Shown here piece after piece: positions 25,890 through 34,557 of a stretch of DNA of 64,000 nucleotides. The notes under the pieces were generated by a model. That model was not told the DNA's origin and did no database searches. It worked only from the letters and a program-made list of their open reading frames with translations. Location of the stretch: NCBI RefSeq assembly GCF_900104655.1, contig NZ_FNWD01000002.1, positions 2,650,246-2,714,245 of the forward strand. The letters are read 5' to 3'. Positions within the stretch are counted from its first letter, which is position 1; each line of letters starts with the position of its first letter. Origin of the DNA: Millionella massiliensis. Its GTDB lineage: Bacteria; Bacteroidota; Bacteroidia; Bacteroidales; Rikenellaceae. A program made the position numbers and the translations under genes.

Positions 25890-28800
25890 CTATTCGACGT
25901 TGAAACCGGTGATCTTCACCACGGGGGCATTCCCTCGCGTGTCGACATCCTGCCAGTGGATATCGACCTCTTTCTTCTCGCCGGGCAGCAGGGCGAAGTA
26001 GTTGTCGGAGTAGAACACGGGCAGGAACTGGTCGCCGTCCTTGTCGCCAACCACGTTCAGGCGGACCATCAGGGCCGGCGTCTGGGTCGGGTTTTCCAAC
26101 ACGACTTTGGCTCTCCAGGTGCCGTCTTCCTCTTTGGAGGTGGTGACGGACGAGGTGAGTTTTACTTTGGCGAGCTGGTTCAGGTACTGATAGTTGTTCT
26201 CTTCCAGACTTCTGTGGTAGAAGTTGTCGGAGATCACCTGGCCGTTTTCGATCAGCCACAGTTTGATAAAGTGCACTTTCGAGATGCCGTCCGGGAATTC
26301 CAGGTCGATGCATTTGTTGGTCGAGTCCTCTTCGCTGTCGATGGTGACCTCTTTTTCCCAGGCGACCGTAGCGTCCATGTTCAGTACCTGGACTTTGGCG
26401 GTCAGCCCTTTGTGCGAGCCGGCGCTGTAGTTGACCACTTCGATCTGGTCGGTGGCCGGGTTCCACTGGATGTGCAGCGGTTCGGAGGCCTTCTTGATGG
26501 CGAAGTAGGCGGCTGTCGGCTCGAAGTAGTAGTCGTAGGTCTGCCATACCATCGAGGGCCAGCACGAGTGGCTCATCCACATCAGCAGCCCCATGCGGTT
26601 CTTGCTGCGCGATTCGAAGAGACTGCGGTGGCCGTCGTAGTTGACCCACTGGGCCTTTTCGGTGAACTCCTTGGCGTTCTGGGCTTCGCCGTAACCCAGG
26701 GCGATGATTTCGTTGAACGAGGTGGCGCCCTGTGCCCCTTCGAGGGTGTAGTCGTGCATCCCCCATTCGTGCGACTGGGGCCACATCCCTTCGGGCGAGT
26801 AGGTGCGTTGGAAACCTTCGTAGGTCAGTACGTTGGGCATGCCGCGTTCGCTGTGGAACTTGTCGTTGCCGGTTTCGAGCGTGAAGTAGGTCTTGGCTGG
26901 CAGCATCCGGTACGGACCGTGGCCGCTCACCACGTCGTCGGCCGAGCTCGAAATGTAGTGCAGACCGGGATGCTCCTCTTTGACGATGCGGCGCAGGGCG
27001 GTGTCGATCACCATCGGCGGGTAGCCTTCGTTGCGGCCGCAGTAGATGCCGAGCGAGGCGTGGCTGCGGATGCGGCGGACGTAGTCTTCGGCATTGGCGA
27101 TGAACATTTCGGGGTAGTAGGGATCGGGGCCGTCGGCCGGGTTGGCCAGCCAGAAGTCCTGCCAGATCATGATGCCGTGTTTGTCGCAGGCGTCGTAGAG
27201 TTCTTCGTCGCCGATCATCCCCACCCAGTTGCGCATGATGGTGAAGTTCATGTCGGCATGGTAGGCGATGGCGATGTCGTATTCGCGGCCGCGATAGTTG
27301 AGGTTCGATTCGCTGAAGCCCCAGTTACCGCCGCGGCCGATGAACCGGCGGCCGTTGATGTACATGTTCAGGATGTGGTTGTCTTCGTTGAAGGTCATCT
27401 GGCGCAGGCCGACTTTGAAGTCTTTGGTGTCGGACACCTGGTCGCCGACCTTGAAGGTGAAGTTGGCGTCGTAGAGGTTCGGGGCTCCGTAGCCTTTGGG
27501 CCACCACAGACGCGGATGCTCGATGTTGAGCTGCTGGTAGGCTTCGGGGGTGAAGATGACGGTGCGTTCTTCGCCGGCGGCCAGTTCGACGGGTTGGCTG
27601 AAGGTGACGTCACCGACGCGACCTTCGAGCACACCCTGCACCGGAGCGGCGTCGTGGTTCTTCACGATCACTTCGGCGGTCAGTTTGGCCGAGGTGGTGT
27701 CGGGCAGCGGCAGTACGGTCTCAACCAGCGGGTCGGCCACGGTGACCGGACCGGTCGTGGTCAGCGTCACGTCGTTCCAGATACCGATGTTGCGGCCGCG
27801 CATCGTGGGGATCCAGTCCCAGCCGATGGTGGCGTGGAAGGTGGGGTTGTCGGCGCCCAGGATACCGCCGTTGAAGTCGGTGCTCTGTTTGTTCTTCTCT
27901 TTGATGGCGCCGATGTGGTTGTTCTTGATGATCTCCACGGCCACGACGTTCCGGCCGGGAACCACCAGGTCGGTCACGTCGAACTTGCCGCGGATGAAGG
28001 CGCCTTCGAGGCGACCGGCCTTCTTGCCGTTCATGTAGACGTTGGCTTTCCAGTTGATGCCGTCGAAGTTCAGGAAGACGCGGTCTTTCTTGAAGTCGGC
28101 CGGCAGGTCGAATTCGTCGCGGTACCAGAAGTTCGAGTAGAAGAACGATTCCGAGATGCAGAGTTGGTTGTCGGCATAGTTGGGGTTGGGGATGGCGCCG
28201 ACGTTCTTGTAGCTGCTCAGTACGGTGCCGGGTACGGTCGCAACGACCCAGTTGTCGGGCTGGAAGGCGGGGGTGGAGATCTCTTCGCCCGAGGCCGAAA
28301 CTTCGGAGGCGCGCTGGATTTTCCAGTTGCCGCCCGAGAGGACGATTTTGCCGGCTTCGGCGGCGGGTTGGGCCACGGGACGTGCCGTCAGGCCGCCTTT
28401 ACCCATGACTTCCATCTCGCTGAGGATGTAGTGTTTCGTGCCGGCGGTCTGTTCCATCAGCACGCGCACGTAGCGGGCTTTGCCGTCGACGGCGATTTCG
28501 TCGGTCAGCGACTCACCGCCCGGCAGCTGGGCCACGTCGGTCCACTGTTTGGCGTCGTTCGAGGTCTGGATTTTGCCTTTGGCGGCTTTGTCGACCCAGT
28601 GCAGGATGACTTTGTCGAACGTAGAGATGCTCCCCAGATCGACATAGACCCACTCTTCGCCGTCTGAGGCGCTCATCCAGACGGAGTTGAAGAATTGCGA
28701 GGGTTTCATTTCGACGATCTCCTGCTGGGCCAGGAAGTTCATGTCCATGATGGTCCAATAGGCGGCGCCGGGCATCTTGAAGCAGACGCGGTAGTAGGCG

Positions 28801-29513
28801 TAGTCGCCGCTCTTGTCGAGGGTGAGGGTCTGGTCGATGTTGCGCACGGGCATGTCGCCAGCTTCGCTCTGCTTGTTGGGGTCGGAGTGCATCTTGAACG
28901 ATGCGGCGGTGCCGGGCAGACCGCTGCCGCTCGCCTTGCCGAGCTCTTCCCACGTCTGGCCGTCGTTGGAGCCCTGGCAGATGATTTCGTATCCTTTGCC
29001 GGCTTTAGCGGCGTCGTAGGTCACCGTACCGCGCAAGTAGACCTGATCGGCCTGTTTGCTGTAGTTGTTCAGTACGTATTCGAAGTAGGTGTCTTCGCCG
29101 ATGGCAACGTTGCGCGAGTAGGGACCCTGATCGATCATCCACTCCCGTTCGCGGCGGGGTTTCTCGCCGTCGGGGGTGAACAGATTCAGGTATTGGGGCT
29201 CTTTTTCGGTAATGATACCGTCGGTGATCAGTTGCGACACGAGGTTGTAGTCGTGGCTCGACGACTGGTAGGCCGCACGGAGCAGGGCGATGTTCCGGTA
29301 GGTTTGGTCGGGTAGCAGCTCCGGCGAGAAGTCTTCGGCCGGGGAACCGGGATATTGGCCGATTCCACGCGTGTAGTAGTCCGAGCGTTCGAATGATTCG
29401 GTCGATGCTCCGGCTCCGGCGCAGCTCCACAGTACGGCGGCGGCACTGGCGGTGACCAGTCCGCAGAGGGTAAGTACCTGGGTGGTTCGTTTGGTTTTAG
29501 TCCTTGCCTTCAT
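25890..29513 (-). CDS. GH2-family exo-beta-glycosidase with discoidin-like module (exo-beta-glucosaminidase-type)
   Basis: A 1207-residue exported protein with a hydrophobic N-terminal signal and a possible lipobox (LWSC). Residues about 90-370 hold one or two F5/8-type C (discoidin-like) carbohydrate-binding regions (WVYVDLGSISTFDKVILHWV, then KARYVRVLMEQTAGTKHYIL). From about 400 it is a GH2 enzyme: jelly roll (WYRDEFDLPADFKKDRVFLN), immunoglobulin-like domain, TIM barrel with the acid/base motif SLGIYCGRNEGYPP and a later nucleophile candidate Glu in FHSERGMPNVLTYEGF, and C-terminal Ig-like domains. The layout matches exo-beta-D-glucosaminidase/beta-mannosidase-type GH2 proteins. Substrate unproven. 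Confidence 0.87.
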   Translation of the reverse strand: MKARTKTKRTTQVLTLCGLVTASAAAVLWSCAGAGASTESFERSDYYTRGIGQYPGSPAEDFSPELLPDQTYRNIALLRAAYQSSSHDYNLVSQLITDGIITEKEPQYLNLFTPDGEKPRREREWMIDQGPYSRNVAIGEDTYFEYVLNNYSKQADQVYLRGTVTYDAAKAGKGYEIICQGSNDGQTWEELGKASGSGLPGTAASFKMHSDPNKQSEAGDMPVRNIDQTLTLDKSGDYAYYRVCFKMPGAAYWTIMDMNFLAQQEIVEMKPSQFFNSVWMSASDGEEWVYVDLGSISTFDKVILHWVDKAAKGKIQTSNDAKQWTDVAQLPGGESLTDEIAVDGKARYVRVLMEQTAGTKHYILSEMEVMGKGGLTARPVAQPAAEAGKIVLSGGNWKIQRASEVSASGEEISTPAFQPDNWVVATVPGTVLSSYKNVGAIPNPNYADNQLCISESFFYSNFWYRDEFDLPADFKKDRVFLNFDGINWKANVYMNGKKAGRLEGAFIRGKFDVTDLVVPGRNVVAVEIIKNNHIGAIKEKNKQSTDFNGGILGADNPTFHATIGWDWIPTMRGRNIGIWNDVTLTTTGPVTVADPLVETVLPLPDTTSAKLTAEVIVKNHDAAPVQGVLEGRVGDVTFSQPVELAAGEERTVIFTPEAYQQLNIEHPRLWWPKGYGAPNLYDANFTFKVGDQVSDTKDFKVGLRQMTFNEDNHILNMYINGRRFIGRGGNWGFSESNLNYRGREYDIAIAYHADMNFTIMRNWVGMIGDEELYDACDKHGIMIWQDFWLANPADGPDPYYPEMFIANAEDYVRRIRSHASLGIYCGRNEGYPPMVIDTALRRIVKEEHPGLHYISSSADDVVSGHGPYRMLPAKTYFTLETGNDKFHSERGMPNVLTYEGFQRTYSPEGMWPQSHEWGMHDYTLEGAQGATSFNEIIALGYGEAQNAKEFTEKAQWVNYDGHRSLFESRSKNRMGLLMWMSHSCWPSMVWQTYDYYFEPTAAYFAIKKASEPLHIQWNPATDQIEVVNYSAGSHKGLTAKVQVLNMDATVAWEKEVTIDSEEDSTNKCIDLEFPDGISKVHFIKLWLIENGQVISDNFYHRSLEENNYQYLNQLAKVKLTSSVTTSKEEDGTWRAKVVLENPTQTPALMVRLNVVGDKDGDQFLPVFYSDNYFALLPGEKKEVDIHWQDVDTRGNAPVVKITGFNVE

Positions 29514-29628
29514 TTATTGAGTTGGTTATTGTAATAGTCGGTGGGATGGGGTGGTTTGTCGTTTTGCTTTGCTGGGCGGAGGATTCACTGTGTGTAGTCC
29601 CCGTCGCGGCAGTGCGAAACAAACTTTC

Positions 29629-29636
29629 CAAAGTTA
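29629..29636 (-). promoter_or_regulatory. -7 box of the GH2 gene
   Basis: TAACTTTG on the minus strand is a perfect match to TAnnTTTG, 115 bp upstream of the GH2 ATG, giving a leader of about 110 nt. A -33 element is not obvious. Confidence 0.5.
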
Positions 29637-29973
29637 GCAAGTAAAATTAAGTATAAGTTTTTGTTTCTGCAATCCCTTTTCCGGGTACAACCCTTTTTGT
29701 ACGGGGCGTACGGATAGTGGAGGCGGGCGGTGGTTTTGCGTGCGGAGATGTAGCAAAGCGTATTGGTCGATGATGGAGGGCTCTGTGGAGAAAATGTGTG
29801 GGGTTAATAGCTTGAGAGTCGAAATTGAAGAAGTGAATATGTACTGTTGGATAGGGGTACTACCATTCCATTGGTTGCAGCGTATTGCCTGCTATGCGGT
29901 GGGGAAGTCTCTGTCGATTTGCTGGCTGATATTGGTGTACGATGCGGTGGGTTCGGAATTGGCGAATGTAGAA
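29637..29973. other. Intergenic region, nothing recognised
   Basis: About 340 bp between the GH2 promoter and the terminator of the permease gene. No domain-bearing frame, repeat or RNA was recognised. Plus-strand open frames here run antisense into the permease gene and are not believed. Confidence 0.4.
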
Positions 29974-29978
29974 ATAAA

Positions 29979-30011
29979 AAAAAGAGTCGCGATCATTTCG
30001 CAACTCTTTTT
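29979..30011 (-). terminator. Terminator of the FtsX/MacB permease gene
   Basis: A 13-bp stem with one mismatch (29979-29991 with 29999-30011, 7-nt loop), followed on the minus strand by a run of T. It begins 29 bp after the stop. Confidence 0.8.
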
Positions 30012-30039
30012 GGAAGCTCCTCGACAAGTATTCGTCGTT

Positions 30040-32439
30040 TTATTCGGACCTCAATGCCTTGATCGGATTGGACGAAGCCGTGCGCCAACTGTGGATCCCG
30101 ACGGTCAGGGTGACAATCATCAAAACGATCAGCCCGGCCACTGCGAAATACCACCAATGCAATCCGATCCGGTAAGGATAAGCCTGAAGCCATCGATTCA
30201 TGAAAAAATAGGCGATAGGGGTCGCAATGACGAAAGCGATCGCTATGTAGCCCAAATAGCCCCGGATAAGCAGCACGACGGTTTCCGGTACTTCGGAGCC
30301 GTACACTTTCCTGACGCCTATCTCTTTACGGCGCTGCGTATTGGAATAAAGGATCAGCCCGAACAGCCCGAAACAGGCGATGATGACGGCAAAGACGGAG
30401 AACAGTGAAAAAATGACCTGATACTTGGTCTCCGCAATGTACATCATACGCAGTACTTCGTCCAGAATCACAATATTTGAAGAACTGTCCGAAGAACTGA
30501 ACTTTTTGTAGATCTTCTTCAGGTCGTCCATAAGTTGGATCATGTTGTCCATCGAATGTACTCGTACCCTCAGGTTGAGTATTCCACGCGGATAATCGTT
30601 GACAACGTTGATCATCAACGGATCAATGCTGACGAGCAGGGTCCTGGAATTGAAATTTTTGCAGACTCCGCTTACTCCCACTGTCGGAACCGAACCATCC
30701 GGATTGATTGAATGCACTTTAGAATTGACCCTCAATTCCAACGGATCATCCACATTCAGCGCATTCATCGCTGCCTCGTTAAAAACGACATAACCGTACT
30801 CCTGCGGTAAAACGGGCACACGCCCCTTTACCATCTCAATGCCGAATGTAGAGAAGAATGCCGTATCGGCATACATAAATTTAACATATATCGGTTTCTC
30901 CTCCCCATAATGGTCTACTGTTATCTTATCTGCCCCGTCTTCTTGAAAACCGACTATGTTCGAGGTGGTCGAGAAGCTCTCTACGTTCGGCAAAGCCCTT
31001 ATTTCCGAAAGAAATGCCTGTTTTTGGCGTGTGATGGACGCATCCATCCCCACGCATATCAACTGATCCCGGTCGAAGCCCGTGTCGTGATTACCCAGAT
31101 AATTTTTCTGTCCCGTAATAACAAGCGTACAGGCGATCAGGGCAATGGCCGCGGTCAGCTGGAACACGATCAGCACCTTTCGGAACATGACCACGCCGAA
31201 GCCCGAACGTACCCGGCCGACATAAAGGGCTTGAACCGGGTCCACATTGCTCAGATAGAACGCCGGATAACTGCCCGCCAGACAACCCACCGCCACGCTG
31301 CCCCCGATCAGCAGCAGCCATTCCCACCCGTGCGTCATCTGGATCTGAGGGTACGGGACACCGACGAAAGCGCCGAAAAGCGGAATCACCATATTATCCA
31401 CGATAATCGCCAACAACATGGCGATGAAAGCAATCAAGATGGATTCTGTCAGGAATTGGACGACCAGCGATCGGCGCGTAGCCCCGTTGACCTTGCGCAG
31501 TCCGATTTCCCGGGACCTCCTCATGCCGCTGGCCGTGGACAAGTTGAAAAAATTGATGATCGCCATCAACAGAATCACACAGCCTATCGCGATCATCGTC
31601 ATCACTTTTCCGTATTCTCCCCCTTTAAAATAGCTCCATAGTTGCAACCGATCGAAATAAAGCTCCGTAAACGGATACAAAACGACCTTGTCGACCTCGA
31701 AGTCCGTCAAGTTCCCGTTACGCTCAACCACATCCTGCATCTTTCGATTCAGGGCATCCACATCGCTGCCTTCGGGAAGTTTGGCGAATATTTCGTACGC
31801 CCCTGCTCTCCAATACTGACCAATGGTCGAAGTTCCATAAGGTTGCGACGGATTGATTCGAAACAGGGCCGAAAACCGGATCGACGAATTGACCGGAATA
31901 TCCGCAAGCACGGCGGTAACAACATAAGAATTATATCCACCCCATCCTATGGCCATTACCGTCTGCCCGATAGGATCGGAGTTTCCGAAAATCGCCTTTG
32001 CAGTACTCTCCACTAAAGCTATTGACCGGGAATTCGGCAACGGATCCTCCGCATTCCCGGCTATAATCGGAAAGGTAAATATCTTGAAAAAATCCGGATC
32101 CACAGCCAAATAACCGGATTCCATAGCAACCTGCTGTTTCTCATTCCATCTAATGAGATACCGATTTTTTACCCATACCACATTGGTAATCGTCTGTAAT
32201 TCGGGTACTCCCGCTTTGATTGTCGTGGCGAGCGGATAGGGAGCAGACCAACAGCAGATTTTATATATCTGATTGACATCTTTATGGAATTTATTGACCG
32301 AAAGCTCCCGATAAACATACAATCCGACCAGAACGACTGCGGACAAAGCCACTACAAAACCGAGAATATTAATGATCGAGTGGAACCGGTGTTTGACTAT
32401 GGATTTCCAACCCGCACGCAAATTCGTAAAAAACATCAT
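30040..32439 (-). CDS. ABC transporter permease, MacB/FtsX type with two periplasmic core domains
   Basis: A 799-residue membrane protein made of two FtsX/MacB units. TM1 is at residues about 20-44, followed by a periplasmic MacB_PCD-like domain (about 45-280). A three-helix FtsX block comes next (VMTMIAIGCVILLMAIINFF, GLRKVNGATRRSLVVQFLTE). A second TM plus periplasmic domain (about 430-670) precedes the last FtsX block (RRKEIGVRKVYGSEVPETVV). Proteins of this type in Bacteroidota work with a separate ATPase, often in peptide or lipoprotein efflux or stress sensing. No ATPase gene is adjacent, so the partner is elsewhere. The region is less GC-rich than the glycosidase genes. Two ATGs in a row give alternative starts. 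Confidence 0.9.
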   Translation of the reverse strand: MMFFTNLRAGWKSIVKHRFHSIINILGFVVALSAVVLVGLYVYRELSVNKFHKDVNQIYKICCWSAPYPLATTIKAGVPELQTITNVVWVKNRYLIRWNEKQQVAMESGYLAVDPDFFKIFTFPIIAGNAEDPLPNSRSIALVESTAKAIFGNSDPIGQTVMAIGWGGYNSYVVTAVLADIPVNSSIRFSALFRINPSQPYGTSTIGQYWRAGAYEIFAKLPEGSDVDALNRKMQDVVERNGNLTDFEVDKVVLYPFTELYFDRLQLWSYFKGGEYGKVMTMIAIGCVILLMAIINFFNLSTASGMRRSREIGLRKVNGATRRSLVVQFLTESILIAFIAMLLAIIVDNMVIPLFGAFVGVPYPQIQMTHGWEWLLLIGGSVAVGCLAGSYPAFYLSNVDPVQALYVGRVRSGFGVVMFRKVLIVFQLTAAIALIACTLVITGQKNYLGNHDTGFDRDQLICVGMDASITRQKQAFLSEIRALPNVESFSTTSNIVGFQEDGADKITVDHYGEEKPIYVKFMYADTAFFSTFGIEMVKGRVPVLPQEYGYVVFNEAAMNALNVDDPLELRVNSKVHSINPDGSVPTVGVSGVCKNFNSRTLLVSIDPLMINVVNDYPRGILNLRVRVHSMDNMIQLMDDLKKIYKKFSSSDSSSNIVILDEVLRMMYIAETKYQVIFSLFSVFAVIIACFGLFGLILYSNTQRRKEIGVRKVYGSEVPETVVLLIRGYLGYIAIAFVIATPIAYFFMNRWLQAYPYRIGLHWWYFAVAGLIVLMIVTLTVGIHSWRTASSNPIKALRSE

Positions 32440-32756
32440 ATGGCTTAATCTTGATTTTGGAATTATATATGTTCCAAATATAATAATATTTTTCAGAAAT
32501 ACAAAAAAATATTATTTTTAAAAAAATTAACTAAGAGAAGTATTCATTCTTGATTTTATCTGAGTTTAAAAGCGTACATCGCACGCATTTTAGACAACAA
32601 ACAATGAAGATAAGATCCTCTTGGCGCTGTCGAAAGAACCGGAAGCCAATATCCCTGTCTCCCCGGAAGAAGCCGAGATCGAAGCTATGTGCTATCCTCG
32701 GATTCATCATTGTAAATTTACTGATCAGCCTGAAGACGATATAGCTATTGGCAGGC
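32440..32756. other. AT-rich intergenic region with an undefined remnant frame
   Basis: Very AT-rich at 32440-32560. A plus-strand frame without a convincing start (32594 to about 32756, reading NNEDKILLALSKEPEANIPV then SPEEAEIEAM) has protein-like composition and may be a decayed gene piece; I cannot name it. Confidence 0.3.
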
Positions 32757-32809
32757 ATACCAGAGCAGTAAGGGGTTGGCGTTCTGCCAACCCCTTACTG
32801 CTCTGGTAT
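32757..32809. repeat. Perfect 24-bp inverted repeat with 5-nt loop
   Basis: Bases 32757-32780 pair perfectly with 32786-32809, loop GTTCT. No T tract follows on either strand within 5 bases, so it is not a standard terminator. A second small perfect hairpin (TCGGTGGC/GCCACCGA, 32824-32842) follows. Confidence 0.8.
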
Positions 32810-32906
32810 TTCACAAAGTGCCATCGGTGGCTCTGCCACCGAATCCCCGAAGTATTTTACCCGGGAACGATGAACAAAGATAATTCACTAAATTGGGAAT
32901 AATAAA

Positions 32907-32981
32907 AAACTTTGTATATATTTACATCAACATGCTCACCCCGCTTCCCGTCAGATCAGCGCGCTCAGGGTGAGCTTTTTT
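32907..32981 (+). ncRNA. Candidate leader RNA (abiF-motif-like) ahead of the Abi_2 remnant
   Basis: A -7-like AAACTTTG (32907-32914) is followed within about 20 bp by a hairpin whose outer stem GCTCACCC/GGGTGAGC (32934-32941 with 32968-32975) ends in TTTTTT (32976-32981), only 9 bp before the ATG of an Abi_2 fragment. AbiF/Abi_2 genes are known to be preceded by a conserved structured RNA (abiF motif), so this may be its remnant or an attenuator. I judged this only by position and simple pairing. Confidence 0.35.
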
Positions 32982-32989
32982 ATATCCCA

Positions 32990-33142
32990 ATGTGCCGTAT
33001 TTCATACTCTAAACAACTGAAATATTTCTCGGACCAAATAACCCTGCTAAAACAGCGGGGGTTAATATTCCTGGATGAGGCCCAAGCTCTGCATCTGTTA
33101 CAAAACATCAGGATCCGTTCCCTCCGAGTTGGATTACCTTAG
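32990..33142 (+). pseudogene. Abi_2/AbiF-family abortive-infection gene, N-terminal remnant
   Basis: Only about 50 codons remain: MCRISYSKQLKYFSDQITLL then KQRGLIFLDEAQALHLLQNI. This matches the start of Abi_2 (AbiD/AbiF) proteins, where a Q..LL..RGL..D...A...L..I segment opens a protein of about 300 residues. The usual YYRL motif that should follow is lost, the frame stops at 33142, and no later part of the family is visible. It is therefore a truncated relic of a phage-defence gene. It lies convergent to an ArdC-like remnant that is also broken. Confidence 0.55.
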
Positions 33143-33162
33143 AGATCTCTTCTCTCGGGACA

Positions 33163-33606
33163 TTATCTATTTTGTATGCCTCTTTTATCCCATGTCAAGC
33201 AAAAAGAGACATTGCAATTGTCTTTTTCTTCTGAAGACAACTCTTTATATTCTTCATACTTTATCGTGACCTTTGTTTCCTTCTCAACACACGTAAACGT
33301 TGTCAGTAATACAGGGAATGATTTAGCGCCTTTCAACACCGAGACTAACGGCTGACCTGGTGCATTCAAACGTTGCAACGCAGCGAAAGTACAAAATCGA
33401 GCTACAGGATAACCTTCTTTCTCGCAGTGCATCAACAACATCATTGCATTCATCCCGTTATACTCTCTTCCTGCAAGATTCCATGGCTACTGCAAGGTAT
33501 TTTCAGCAAACCAGGGTTTTTGCCAGTCCGTGCTTATGGTTTCGATTTTCTCAATCGTCATTTGAGAAAATAATTCAAGAGTTTTCGTAATCTCGGTGCT
33601 TAGTGC
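33163..33606 (-). pseudogene. ArdC/DUF1738-like anti-restriction protein, N-terminal remnant
   Basis: On the minus strand a frame can be read from 33606: STEITKTLELFSQMTIEKIE, then STDWQKPWFAENTLQ, then an in-frame TAG at 33487-33489, then PWNLAGREYNGMNAMMLLMH and LVSVLKGAKSFPVLLTTFTC, ending at 33163. The order of kPWf, NL.GreYnGmNammL and KGaKsfPV matches the N-terminal ssDNA-binding domain of ArdC-type proteins carried by Bacteroidota plasmids and conjugative elements. The zincin domain is missing and the frame is broken, so it is a decayed fragment. It marks an old mobile-element insertion. Confidence 0.6.
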
Positions 33607-33675
33607 CTAACTGTTAAGGTTTAGAGTTTTTGTTTTCCCCTTATGTGGCGTGGTGTCAGCGGGAAAACTTTTTGA

Positions 33676-33939
33676 TATGGCAATGAAAAGGAGCTGTGGC
33701 GCACCGGCATCATCCGTGCCCGGGGCACGGACATAGAGCCTCCGGCGAAAAATACAGAAGCCCGCCTGGGCAAGGATGATTTTTCGCCGGAGGTGATGCA
33801 AGATCAGCCAGAGATCCTACTTTCGCCGTATCAAAAAGGAGTTCCAGCCGGCGTCCACAAGAGGGAAGGAAAGTCCGTCCTTCGGCCGCTTGCGGCGCTC
33901 AGTATTTGCCGAGCTCGTCGGTCGACGGTCGCGTCCTGA
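33676..33939 (+). pseudogene. Unrecognised gene remnant
   Basis: An 88-codon plus-strand frame without a proper start, directly after a TGA: YGNEKELWRTGIIRARGTDI, EPPAKNTEARLGKDDFSPEV, SPYQKGVPAGVHKREGKSVL. The composition is clearly protein-like and GC-richer than its surroundings. I do not recognise the family; the neighbouring ArdC-like fragment suggests a mobile-element gene. It lacks a start codon for the first 50 residues, so it is taken as a fragment. Confidence 0.35.
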
Positions 33940-33994
33940 AGAAAAGAGACCCAAAAGGGAAAGGGATGTGACGTTGTATTATGATAGAATGATA

Positions 33995-34018
33995 CCGGTT
34001 CTCGGTACCGAGAATCGG
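33995..34018. repeat. 24-bp near-perfect palindrome
   Basis: CCGGTTCTCGGTACCGAGAATCGG, with a perfect 16-bp core TTCTCGGTACCGAGAA. It lies in noncoding DNA between the gene remnants and the JAMM-lipoprotein gene. It could be a protein-binding site or a dif/resolution-type site; there is no direct evidence. Confidence 0.5.
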
Positions 34019-34297
34019 CCTGATCTACTCGGCGAGAAAAACGAAACTTTCGGCAACCAGTGTCGCAGCCGGGCGCCGTCCTGCGAAGCCGGCAGATCCG
34101 TCCGGCGAGAAACTCGGAACTTTGGAGTATTCAATATATAAACAATCCCCCGAAATTCATTATTTAATTACACGAGATTTAACCCGAAGCAAAACCACAA
34201 CAATATGTAGCACATGCAATAACAATAATTTTGCATAAAACTTTTTAAGAACATTAAATCAATTATTTATTATATTTACACAAATTTTTTTACACAT

Positions 34298-34305
34298 TAG
34301 TTTTG
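34298..34305 (+). promoter_or_regulatory. -7 box of the JAMM-lipoprotein unit
   Basis: TAGTTTTG matches TAnnTTTG. It is 42 bp upstream of the ATG at 34348, within a very AT-rich stretch. A TTTA about 20 bp upstream (34275-34278) may serve as the -33 element. Confidence 0.5.
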
Positions 34306-34347
34306 TCACCCCTGTCTCACATATATTTACTTTAACCTCAATGTTGT

Positions 34348-34557
34348 ATGAATAGAAAGCTATTCACTTACATGCTGTTGATCGCCATAGCCGGAGTGGT
34401 GCTATGGGCGTGCCAGCACGAAAGGTTCAGCCACAGCGACGAACCTTACAGTCAACCCGATCTGACGGTTAGCGAAGCGCAGCAGATTTTCGAACAGCAA
34501 TACGCTGAATCGTTGCCGTACATGACCAAATCGACCGGCGCAAACCGGCAGGTATGA
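34348..34557 (+). CDS. Lipoprotein leader and N-terminus of the JAMM-domain protein (frameshifted)
   Basis: A 69-residue open frame: lipoprotein signal (MNRKLFTYMLLIAIAGVVLW, lipobox LWAC), then LTVSEAQQIFEQQYAESLPY and a stop. The stop overlaps the start of the next frame (ATGA at 34554-34557). The next frame begins MTPGAFTPFWKKARL, which reads as the natural continuation of this kind of Bacteroidota lipoprotein (an F-T-P-x-W segment after a T-K-S-rich linker). A single missing G in the CAGGT at 34548-34552 would restore one continuous protein. It is therefore taken as the 5' part of the following gene rather than a separate peptide, though true translational coupling is possible. Confidence 0.6.
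   Translation: MNRKLFTYMLLIAIAGVVLWACQHERFSHSDEPYSQPDLTVSEAQQIFEQQYAESLPYMTKSTGANRQV

Noticed and set aside
25869-28667. A 932-codon plus-strand frame antisense to GH2
   Set aside because: Low-complexity Val/Gly/Asp-rich translation with no domain; GH2 on the minus strand is clear.
29740-30408. A 222-codon plus-strand frame
   Set aside because: It crosses the permease terminator and runs antisense into the permease gene.
33607-33801. A 64-codon minus-strand frame opposite the unknown remnant
   Set aside because: The plus-strand translation is more protein-like; the minus frame is Arg-rich shadow sequence.
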